In this document: one piece after another, positions 32,607-40,647 of the stretch | How the letters are laid out: each line of letters begins with the position of its first letter | How positions within the stretch are numbered: the stretch's first letter is position 1 | NCBI RefSeq assembly: GCF_944390845.1 | Contig: NZ_CALXRM010000022.1 | Coordinates: forward strand, 1 to 49,289 | Source of the DNA: an uncultured Brachyspira sp. | GTDB taxonomy: Bacteria > Spirochaetota > Brachyspiria > Brachyspirales > Brachyspiraceae | Direction of reading: 5' to 3' | DNA length: 49,289 bases | Notes under the pieces: generated by a model | What the model saw: the letters and a program-made list of their open reading frames with translations, nothing else | Databases searched by the model: none | Told to the model about the DNA's origin: nothing | Translations under genes and position numbers: made by a program

Positions 32607-34079
32607 TTACTCTTGATCCTCTTTTTCATTTGACCAATTTTCTCTTGGTTCTTCTTTATCTTGAGGAGGCTCTTTTCCTGTTTGTAAATATTCAATAGCT
32701 GCTTTTAATTGCTTATCATAACGAAGATCATATATCTCTTTATAATTATCTAAATTACGTTCATTGTATATTAAACGCTCAAGCAAATAATCGCTAGCCA
32801 TTATATTTTGATTTCTAAGTTCTTCTTTAAATGCTGGCAAAGCAGCAGCATCAGAACTTTCATTAGGGTACTTCTTAGCATAAGCACTTATTTGTCCGCC
32901 TTTTCTAAGCTCTGTTAAAGCTGTTATATCTGTACTGCTCAATTTAGGTTCTACAACAACATAATCTGGTGTTAAACCTCTGCCATGAAGTCTTCTTCCA
33001 TTAGGTGTATAATAATGTGCTACTGTAAATTTGAAAGAAGTATTATCTCTAGTATCTAAAGGAAGTACATACTGAACACTAAATTTACCGAATGTTGTCT
33101 CACCTAAAAGTTTAGCTCTGCCGCTGTCCTGTAAAGCACCTGAAAGTATTTCAGAAGCAGAAGCACTGTATTGATTAACTAATACAAGCATATCGCCTTC
33201 AAGCCATTCATCGCCTTTTTTAGAAGCATAATAATCTTGGTTCTCGTTTTTAGTTCTTCCTCTTGTATAAACTATTTTACCTTCAGTTAAGAATTCTTCT
33301 ACTATATTTATAGCAGTATCAAGTCTTCCGCCAGGATTGTTTCTTAAATCAAGAATAAGCTTCTTCATACCTTGTTTTTTAAGATCTATTAAAGTATTTT
33401 CTAAATCTCTAGCAGTATCATCACCGAAAGTAGTTATTCTTATATATCCTATAGTGTTATCAACCATTTTATATTTAACACTCTTTATTTCTATTATTGC
33501 TCTTGTAAGAGGATATTTAATAGGTTCAGCAACACCGTCACGTACTATAGTTAAAGTAACTTTGCTTCCCTCTTTACCTCTCATTATGTTTGCTGCATTA
33601 TCAACTGACATATCTTTTGTGCTTTTTCCGTCTATCTCTGTAATGATGTCGCCTGATAATATTCCAGCCTTTTCACCCGGACCGTCTTCTATAGGAGAAA
33701 CAACCATTAAACCTTTATCAGCATTTTTTGAAATTGAAAGCCCTACTCCGCCGTATCTTCCAGACATCTCTGTATTTAAAGCCTGATTCAATTCCTCATC
33801 AAGAAGGAATGTAAATGGGTCTTCTGTTGCTTCAAGCATACCTTTGATTGCACCGTACATAAGTTTTTTTGTTGTTACATTATTAGTATCAACGAAATTC
33901 TGCTGTAAAGTTGCAAATACCTTTTGGAATAATCTGCTGTAATAGTAAAAATCATTATCAGATTGAGCCTTACCCTGCTGAGCTATAGCAAGAGAAGGAC
34001 TTTTAAAATTGAAAAAAGATATTGCTACTACAAAAATTAAAAGAAATATCCATAAAAGTCTTTCTTTGTTTTTCATCAT
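32607..34079 (-). CDS. ctpA: Carboxy-terminal processing peptidase (S41, CtpA type)
   Basis: 490-aa periplasmic serine protease anchored by an N-terminal hydrophobic segment (residues 8-24). The PDZ domain is about 105-185 (GRYGGVGLSI... AGILSGDIITEIDG). The S41 core follows with LDLRNNPGG. The catalytic dyad is Ser307 in QYSASASEILSG and Lys332 in GETTFGKFSVQ, 25 residues apart as in other Ctp enzymes. C-terminal ~110 residues are charged and specific. Ctps trim or degrade periplasmic proteins and cell-wall hydrolases. The SD is AAGGAT 8 nt before ATG. Confidence 0.95.
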   Translation of the reverse strand: MMKNKERLLWIFLLIFVVAISFFNFKSPSLAIAQQGKAQSDNDFYYYSRLFQKVFATLQQNFVDTNNVTTKKLMYGAIKGMLEATEDPFTFLLDEELNQALNTEMSGRYGGVGLSISKNADKGLMVVSPIEDGPGEKAGILSGDIITEIDGKSTKDMSVDNAANIMRGKEGSKVTLTIVRDGVAEPIKYPLTRAIIEIKSVKYKMVDNTIGYIRITTFGDDTARDLENTLIDLKKQGMKKLILDLRNNPGGRLDTAINIVEEFLTEGKIVYTRGRTKNENQDYYASKKGDEWLEGDMLVLVNQYSASASEILSGALQDSGRAKLLGETTFGKFSVQYVLPLDTRDNTSFKFTVAHYYTPNGRRLHGRGLTPDYVVVEPKLSSTDITALTELRKGGQISAYAKKYPNESSDAAALPAFKEELRNQNIMASDYLLERLIYNERNLDNYKEIYDLRYDKQLKAAIEYLQTGKEPPQDKEEPRENWSNEKEDQE

Positions 34080-34297
34080 GTTTTAAATCCTTATGAATAA
34101 AAATGTATTTACAATATGTAAGTGTATTTCAGAAAAAATTATATATAATATAAGTTAATTATAACATAAATGGTAAAAAATTTATATATACAAACTTTAA
34201 AAAATATTATGATAACTTTATGTTAATTAATACTATTTAGTAGATTTTACACTAAAAAAGCATATAATAATAGAATATTACATAGGATTTAAATATA

Positions 34298-37156
34298 ATG
34301 CCTGACATAAAAAAAGAAATACAATATTACTATGATAAAGCAAACTCGTTTTTTGAACTTGGAAGACATCAGGAGGCTTTGAATTGTAATGATAAAGCTA
34401 TTTCATTAGATGACAAATTTTATAAGTCATATTATTTTAAAGGCAATTCATTAAAAAATATTGGTAAAAACAAATACAATGAAGCTATAGTATGTTTTGA
34501 CAAAGCAATAAAACTTAATAATAAAGATTTTGATTCCTATTATAATAAAGCTTTAATTTTATTTGAACTAAAAAAATATGAGGAAGCAATAGATGTAATT
34601 AATCTGTCTTTAGAAATTGATGATGAAAACAGTAATGCATATTATTATAAAGGACTTTGTTTATATAATTTAAAAAAATATAAAGAGGCTATAGAAGAAT
34701 TTGATAATACTGTAAAAATAGATAGCCAGTATAGCAAGGCATATTATTATAAAGGATTAAGTTTATACTATTTAAAAAGATATGAGGAAACTATAGAAGA
34801 ATTTGATAAGTATTTAAAAATTGCTGATCAGTGCGATAATTCATATTATTATAAAGGGCTTTCTTTATTTGAATTAAAAAAATATGAGGAAGCATTAGAA
34901 AGTTTAAAAAGCACAAACAATTTTAATAAATATGACATGTATTATTTTATGGGCGAGATTTATGATATAAAAAATAACTATAAAGAAGCCATTAAATATT
35001 ATGATAAAGCATTAAAAAATTATAAAGAAAAAAATAATGCAAGAGACTATTATATAATAGGTATGACATTATACAAATTATCTCTTTTTGATAATGCTAT
35101 CGATAATTTCAATAAGGCATTATCATTTATATTTGAAGATAAATATAGCAATACTGAAGATATTTTGAATTACTGCAATAATATTTTAAAACTGGAAAAT
35201 AATAATAAAGTTTTTTATGCCTATAAAATGATGGCCTTGATTTTGTTGAACAGATATGATGAAGCATTGTCACTATATAACAATGTAGAAAAAAATAATG
35301 AAGTTTTATATGATGCAGAAATTTATAAAAAAGCTTTGAATATATTAAAAGAAAAAAATAAAATAAATGATGAACATATTGTAAAAGGTTATGACAAAGC
35401 TATATCATTAAACCCTAAAAATGAAAAAAGCTATAAAGAAAAAATAGAGTTCTTAAAAAGTATAGGAAAAAATGACTTAGTTGTAGAATGTTACAATGAG
35501 TTAATAAAATTAAATCCTAATAATATAGATATATATAAAGAAAAAATAGAGTTCTTAAAAAGTATAGGAGAAAATGACTTAGTTATAGAATGTTATAATG
35601 AGTTAATAAAATTAAATCCTAATAATATAGATATATATAAAGAAAAAATAGAGTTCTTAAAAAGTATAGGAGAAAATGACTTAGTTATAGAATGTTATAA
35701 TGAGTTAATGAAATTAAATCCTAATGATATAGATATATATTATAAAGAAAAAATAGAGTTCTTAAAAAGTACAAATAAAAATGATTTAGCTACAGAATGT
35801 TATGATGAAACTATAAAGTTAAAACCTAATGATATAGTAAACTATAAAGAAAAAATATACTTATTAAAATGTATAGGGCGAAATGATTTAGCTATAGAAT
35901 GTTATAATGAGTTAATAAAATTAAATCCTAATGACATAAATTCTTATAGAGGAAAAATTGATATATACAAAGCATTAGCTTATAATTCTAAATACAATGA
36001 TGACATAGAAAAATATTATAATTTAGCTATAGAATGTTATGATGAATTAATAAAACTAAAAACTGATGATATAGACTCTTATATCGGAAAAGCTTATATA
36101 TACAAAATATTAGTTAATAAATCTATAGATAAAAAAAAATACTGTAATTTAGCTATAGAATGTTATGATAAATTAATAAAACTAAAAATTGATTATGCTG
36201 ATTCTTATAAAGGAAAAGCTTATATATACAAAACATTAGCTTATGATTCTAAATACAATGGTGACAGAAAAAAATATTATAATTTAGCTATAGAATGTTA
36301 TGATAAATTAATAAAACTAAAAATTGATTATGCTGATTCTTATAAAGGAAAAGCTTATATATACAAAACATTAGCTTATGATTCTAAATACAATGGTGAC
36401 AGAAAAAAATATTATAATTTGGCTATAAAATGTTATAACAAAACCATAAAGTCAAATACAAAGAATATAGAAAACTATAAGAAAAATGATTTGACTATAG
36501 AATATTATGATAACATAATAAAATACACTGATACAAATATAAAAATATATAAAGCTAAAATAAAATTCTCCAAGAAATTAGCTGATCAAAATAATAATCA
36601 AATTATGGAAATAAAAAATGAATATAAAAATTATAATAAAAGAAAATATAAAAAAGAAATTAATAAATTAAATAAAGAAAACAAAAAATATTATAACTTA
36701 GTTATAGAAGATTATGATAATATAGTAAAATCAAATGATAAAAATATAGAAATCTATAAAGAAACAATAGAGTTATTAAAAAGTATAGGTAAAAATGATT
36801 TAGTTATAGAATATTATAATGAGTTAATAAAATTAAATAATACTAATATTATAGAAATCTATAAAGAAAAAATAGAGTTATTAAAGAAATTAGCTGATCA
36901 AAATAATAATCAAATTATGGAAATAAAAAATGAATATAAAAATTATAATAAAAGAAAATATAAAAAAGAAATTAATAAATTAAATAAAGAAAACAAAAAA
37001 TATTATAACTTAGTTATAAAAGATTATGATAATATAGTAAAATCAGATGATAAAAATGTAGAAATCTATAAAGAAAAGATAGAGTTATTAAAGAAATTAG
37101 CTGATCAAAATAATAATCAAATTATGGAAATAAAAAATGAATATAAAAAATTATAA
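34298..37156 (+). CDS. Large TPR-repeat protein, N-terminal part
   Basis: 952 aa almost wholly of tetratricopeptide repeats; no signal peptide. Early repeats are standard 34-mers (YYYKGLSLFELKKYEEALES). Later ones are expanded: a 102-bp unit (KEKIEFLKSIGENDLVIECY) recurs from about 35430 to 35760. A 135-bp unit is duplicated without change at 36151 and 36286. A block with LADQNNNQIMEIKNEYKNYN occurs at 36581, 36893 and 37100. In the third block the A5 tract becomes A6 (37145-37150), and the frame stops at EYKKL. The rest continues in 37137-37688. Probably a protein-interaction scaffold. Confidence 0.85.
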   Translation: MPDIKKEIQYYYDKANSFFELGRHQEALNCNDKAISLDDKFYKSYYFKGNSLKNIGKNKYNEAIVCFDKAIKLNNKDFDSYYNKALILFELKKYEEAIDVINLSLEIDDENSNAYYYKGLCLYNLKKYKEAIEEFDNTVKIDSQYSKAYYYKGLSLYYLKRYEETIEEFDKYLKIADQCDNSYYYKGLSLFELKKYEEALESLKSTNNFNKYDMYYFMGEIYDIKNNYKEAIKYYDKALKNYKEKNNARDYYIIGMTLYKLSLFDNAIDNFNKALSFIFEDKYSNTEDILNYCNNILKLENNNKVFYAYKMMALILLNRYDEALSLYNNVEKNNEVLYDAEIYKKALNILKEKNKINDEHIVKGYDKAISLNPKNEKSYKEKIEFLKSIGKNDLVVECYNELIKLNPNNIDIYKEKIEFLKSIGENDLVIECYNELIKLNPNNIDIYKEKIEFLKSIGENDLVIECYNELMKLNPNDIDIYYKEKIEFLKSTNKNDLATECYDETIKLKPNDIVNYKEKIYLLKCIGRNDLAIECYNELIKLNPNDINSYRGKIDIYKALAYNSKYNDDIEKYYNLAIECYDELIKLKTDDIDSYIGKAYIYKILVNKSIDKKKYCNLAIECYDKLIKLKIDYADSYKGKAYIYKTLAYDSKYNGDRKKYYNLAIECYDKLIKLKIDYADSYKGKAYIYKTLAYDSKYNGDRKKYYNLAIKCYNKTIKSNTKNIENYKKNDLTIEYYDNIIKYTDTNIKIYKAKIKFSKKLADQNNNQIMEIKNEYKNYNKRKYKKEINKLNKENKKYYNLVIEDYDNIVKSNDKNIEIYKETIELLKSIGKNDLVIEYYNELIKLNNTNIIEIYKEKIELLKKLADQNNNQIMEIKNEYKNYNKRKYKKEINKLNKENKKYYNLVIKDYDNIVKSDDKNVEIYKEKIELLKKLADQNNNQIMEIKNEYKKL

Positions 37157-37688
37157 TAAAGGAAAATATAAAAAAGAAATTGATAAATTGGTTAATAAAT
37201 TGAACGAAGAAAAAGAAAAATATAATAATTTATTTATAGAAAGTTGCAGAAAGATGATAGAAGTTAATCCAAATAATATAGAAAGCTACAAAGAAAAAAT
37301 AGACTTCTTAAAAAGTACAGGCAAAAATGATTTAGTTATAGAATGTTATGATAAGATGATAGAAGTTAATCCAAATAATATAGAAAGCTACAAAGAAAAA
37401 ATAAACTTCTTAAAACAATTAGCTGATCAAAATAATAATTTGATTATAGTAAAAAAATATATCAGTTCAAATAAAGAAAAATGTGAAAAAGAAATTGATA
37501 AATTGGTTAATAAATTGAATGAAGAAAAAGAAAAATATTATAATTCGGCTATAAAATGTTATGATGAAGCTATAAACTTAAAGCCTAGTATAGATCTTTA
37601 TGAAGGAAAGGCTCAAATTTTAGATTTATTAAAAAGATACTCTGAAGCTGAGGAGTGTAGAAAGCTTAGTAAAAAATTAAAAATATGA
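37137..37688 (+). CDS. Large TPR-repeat protein, C-terminal part after frameshift
   Basis: 183 aa in the +2 frame relative to the preceding gene, overlapping it by 20 nt. It continues the same repeat: NYNKGKYKKEIDKLVNKLNE follows where the upstream protein breaks, and TPR units (SYKEKIDFLKSTGKNDLVIE, AIKCYDEAINLKPSIDLYEG) run to the end. There is no SD, so independent translation is doubtful. Removing one A at 37145-37150 gives a single 1129-aa protein. It may be a phase-variable, decayed or mis-sequenced end of the same gene. Confidence 0.75.
   Translation: MNIKNYNKGKYKKEIDKLVNKLNEEKEKYNNLFIESCRKMIEVNPNNIESYKEKIDFLKSTGKNDLVIECYDKMIEVNPNNIESYKEKINFLKQLADQNNNLIIVKKYISSNKEKCEKEIDKLVNKLNEEKEKYYNSAIKCYDEAINLKPSIDLYEGKAQILDLLKRYSEAEECRKLSKKLKI
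37145..37150. repeat. A6 tract at TPR-gene frameshift
   Basis: TATAAAAAATTATAATAAA here; the two other copies of the same block (about 36626 and 36938) read TATAAAAATTATAATAAA with A5 and stay in frame. Confidence 0.85.
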
Positions 37689-38275
37689 GTTTTTTGGTGC
37701 TTTTTATTTATATTTGTTTTTCTATCTAGTACTAACTTTATTTTTTATATTTGAAAATATTTCTTCGATTTTTTCAAAAAAGATCGTAAAAAAATACTAA
37801 CTACTTTTTTGTAAAAATATGTAATACTTTTTATTTTCTGGATTTACATTTTTATATTTTATATCTTTTGATATTTGTTTTACTTTTAGGGTTAATAATA
37901 TGATTTATTATTTGCTTGCTTATTAATTTATTCTTCTTAGTGTCATGAAAAGTAAAAAAACTAATACTCGGTAATTTCTTCACCCACATACAGCAGTATA
38001 TCATAAATTAGGAAACATTATGCAGGTTCTATATATGACAGCAGCTCATACAAATAAAAAAACAAAATCGTTTCATTATATTCAATAATATATTCTATAA
38101 TATGAATATATAATATATAAAACAAATTTAATATATACAAAATAATATTATATTTAGTACTTACTAATTTTTTTACAAATCATAATGCAAAAAATAGTAT
38201 AATACAATTTACAAACATATATAAATTGAATATACTATATGTATCAATAAAAAATAAATTTGAAGGTGAATTTTT
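37689..38275. other. 587-bp gap without a recognisable gene
   Basis: AT-rich sequence between the TPR gene and the symporter gene. TATAAT at about 38198 is the best -10 for the symporter, with no well-spaced -35. No mirrored repeat, terminator or open frame of note was seen. Confidence 0.5.
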
Positions 38276-39460
38276 ATGGAAGAACTAGAACAAAAACCAA
38301 AAAAAGATTACCTATTAATAAAACTATTTATAGGTATAGTTGTAGGAATTATACTAGGTATGGTTTCTAATGCAGCTGTGATTAACGTTATACAATCTAT
38401 CAAATATGTACTTAATCAAGTAATATCTTTTATGGTTCCATTAATAGTATTAGGATTTATTGCTCCTGCTATTACTAGAATGGGAAACAGAGCTAATAAG
38501 ATGTTAGGTGTTATGCTTGCACTTGCTTATTTCTCATCTGTTGGGGCTGCTTTATTTGCAACTATTGCAGGATATATAATAATACCTAATTTAAATATAG
38601 CTTCTAATGTTTCAGGCGGAAAGGAACTCCCTGAAATAATATTTAAATTAGATATTAATCCAGTATTCCCTGTAATAACTGCTTTATTCTTGGCTATATG
38701 CGGAGGTGTTGCAGTTGTTAAGACTAAATCTAAATACTTTGAAAACTTATTAGATGAACTTAATAATATAATATTATTTTTAGTTAATAATGTAGTAGTT
38801 CCTATATTGCCATTCTATATTGGCACTACTTTTGCTACTTTATCTTATGAAGGCACTATTATAAAAAGTGTACCCGTATTCTTAATAATAATCATCATAG
38901 CAATAGTAGGACATTTTATATGGCTTACTTTGTTATACTCTATAGCTGGTATTATATCAAAGAAAAATCCTGCCAGAGTATTTAAACATTATGGTCCTGC
39001 TTATCTTACTGCTGTAGGTACTATGTCTTCTGCTGCTACTTTGCCTGTTGCTTTAAAATGTGTAAGCAAATCTGATGCTTTAGATAAAGACGTTGTTAAC
39101 TTTGCTATACCTATGGGTTCAACTATACACTTATGCGGATCAGTATTAACAGAGACTTTCTTTGTTATGACTATATCTAAAATATTATACGGTCATTTAC
39201 CTACTGTTGGTACTATGGTTTTATTCATAATCTTACTTGGTATATTTGCTGTAGGTGCTCCTGGTGTTCCTGGCGGTACTGTAGTTGCTTCTTTGGGTAT
39301 AATAATTTCTGTTTTAGGTTTCAATAATGATGGTACTGCTTTAATACTTGCCGTATTTGCTTTACAAGACAGTTTTGGTACTGCATGTAATGTTACTGGT
39401 GATGGTGCTTTAGCTTTAATGCTTCAAGGTATTTTCAAAAAAGATCAGAAAGTTGGTTAA
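38276..39460 (+). CDS. Dicarboxylate/amino acid:cation symporter (DAACS)
   Basis: 394-aa inner-membrane secondary transporter of the glutamate/aspartate/serine symporter family (SstT/GltP-like). Hallmarks: GTMSSAATLPVAL serine-rich re-entrant loop, IPMGSTIHLCGS, APGVPGGTVVAS and DSFGTACNVTGDGALAL, the substrate- and Na-binding region. The family-typical Arg in the last helix is replaced by Cys/Asn context, closer to serine/threonine (SstT) or neutral transporters than to glutamate carriers; this is tentative. SD GAAGGTGA upstream. Ends at a strong terminator. Confidence 0.92.
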   Translation: MEELEQKPKKDYLLIKLFIGIVVGIILGMVSNAAVINVIQSIKYVLNQVISFMVPLIVLGFIAPAITRMGNRANKMLGVMLALAYFSSVGAALFATIAGYIIIPNLNIASNVSGGKELPEIIFKLDINPVFPVITALFLAICGGVAVVKTKSKYFENLLDELNNIILFLVNNVVVPILPFYIGTTFATLSYEGTIIKSVPVFLIIIIIAIVGHFIWLTLLYSIAGIISKKNPARVFKHYGPAYLTAVGTMSSAATLPVALKCVSKSDALDKDVVNFAIPMGSTIHLCGSVLTETFFVMTISKILYGHLPTVGTMVLFIILLGIFAVGAPGVPGGTVVASLGIIISVLGFNNDGTALILAVFALQDSFGTACNVTGDGALALMLQGIFKKDQKVG

Positions 39461-39489
39461 ATTACAAATAGAATTCCTTTAAATTAAAG

Positions 39490-39532
39490 ATGAGTAAGGC
39501 TTAAAAAATTAGCCTTGCTCATTTTTATTTTA
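39490..39532 (+). terminator. Rho-independent terminator after the symporter gene
   Basis: ATGAGTAAGGCT (39490-39501) and AGCCTTGCTCAT (39511-39522) with one G-U pair, then a T-rich tail. Confidence 0.85.
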
Positions 39533-39534
39533 AC

Positions 39535-39955
39535 CGCACGCAGAATAACACTACAAATATAAATTAATTATAATTACAATCCAATCTATAAATAACAATT
39601 CGTTTACCGTGCGTTAATTAAATTTTAAATCTAATCAAAACTTGGGCGGGTATGCTTTTACAATTTAAGCTTTAAAGAATAAGAAATTATAATCTCAAAT
39701 TAAAACAAATAATTTTAAAGGGCGGGATATGTAATAAAAGCTTTAAAGTTTAATTACATTTGCCCACCCTCTATCCTTATAATTTAAATTTGACATTAAA
39801 ACTTTAACTTCTATATTACAAAAATAGAATTTATAATCACCCACCCAAATTTATTAAATCAAAAATGCATTCACCGCACGTAAAAATAAATTTAATATAT
39901 TAAATAATAAAAAACATATTAATATAAATTATATAGATATTATATTTATCGTGCG
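39535..39955. repeat. Mirrored lattice repeat, locus 6
   Basis: Hairpins 39535-39613 and 39875-39955 flank GGGCGGG (39644, 39720) and CCCACCC (39763, 39840); total 421 bp. It begins right after the symporter terminator and fills the 613-bp gap to the DUF3592 gene; no gene inside. Confidence 0.9.
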
Positions 39956-40073
39956 TATGTATTTGCAAAAAAGTTTAATTATAATATACTTTCTAATATT
40001 TATTTATAAAACAAATATTAGTAAATGAAACATAAGAGAAGCTATTAAAAAAAATAATATTGGAGTTTTAATA

Positions 40074-40493
40074 ATGAATAGAAAGAAATTTTCAATTATA
40101 AAAATAATAGCAATATATTTTTCAGGAATAGTTTTAACTTTGAATGGTGTAGCAGGATTATTTTCTTTTATTGATACAAAAAATTATATTCATACTGTAG
40201 GAGTAGTTGAAGAGTGCGATAGAAGAAAAAGGGTATATAAATCTGGAGAAACTAGATATGAAAAGACAATGGTAATAAGCTATGAAGCTGATAATCATGG
40301 AACATTATACGCTACTCTAAGAAGCTATTATCCATTTAGAAAAGTAGGAGATGAATTGCCTTTATGGTATGATCCCGATAAACCAGAAAATATAAAACTT
40401 CCTTTTTCTCATGGTATTTCTTTTATATTCAGTACTGCTTTAGGATTAATATTAATTCGTTTTGGACTTTATATTGTAAATAAAAATAGATAG
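40074..40493 (+). CDS. DUF3592 membrane protein
   Basis: 139 aa matching DUF3592 by layout: an N-terminal transmembrane helix (IIAIYFSGIVLTLNGVAGLF), a soluble beta domain with GVVEECDRRKRVYKSGETRY and ISYEADNHGTLYATL, the hallmark VGDELPLWYDPDKPENIKL, and a C-terminal helix (FIFSTALGLILIRFGLYIV). The function of the family is unknown. SD is GGAG (TTGGAGTTTTAATAATG). Transcribed alone. Confidence 0.82.
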   Translation: MNRKKFSIIKIIAIYFSGIVLTLNGVAGLFSFIDTKNYIHTVGVVEECDRRKRVYKSGETRYEKTMVISYEADNHGTLYATLRSYYPFRKVGDELPLWYDPDKPENIKLPFSHGISFIFSTALGLILIRFGLYIVNKNR

Positions 40494-40608
40494 CTACATT
40501 GCTGTTATTATATAATTTTTTAGAATTATACAGTCTTAAGTATATGATCTGATATTTTTTATTTCTTCAATTTTTTTAAATTATAATTAAGATATATATA
40601 ACAATTTA

Positions 40609-40636
40609 TTGCAAAAATGCTAAACTATAATATACT
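40609..40636 (+). promoter_or_regulatory. Predicted promoter with very short leader
   Basis: TTGCAA (40609-40614), 16-bp spacer, TATACT (40631-40636). The start codon at 40648 is only 11 bp after the -10, and there is no SD, so the transcript would be nearly leaderless. Confidence 0.5.
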
Positions 40637-40647
40637 ATCAATTATTT

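Noticed and set aside
37689-38275. Hidden gene or RNA in the 587-bp gap
   Set aside because: No frame with an SD, no tRNA-like fold and no conserved motif was found; left as unexplained AT-rich sequence.
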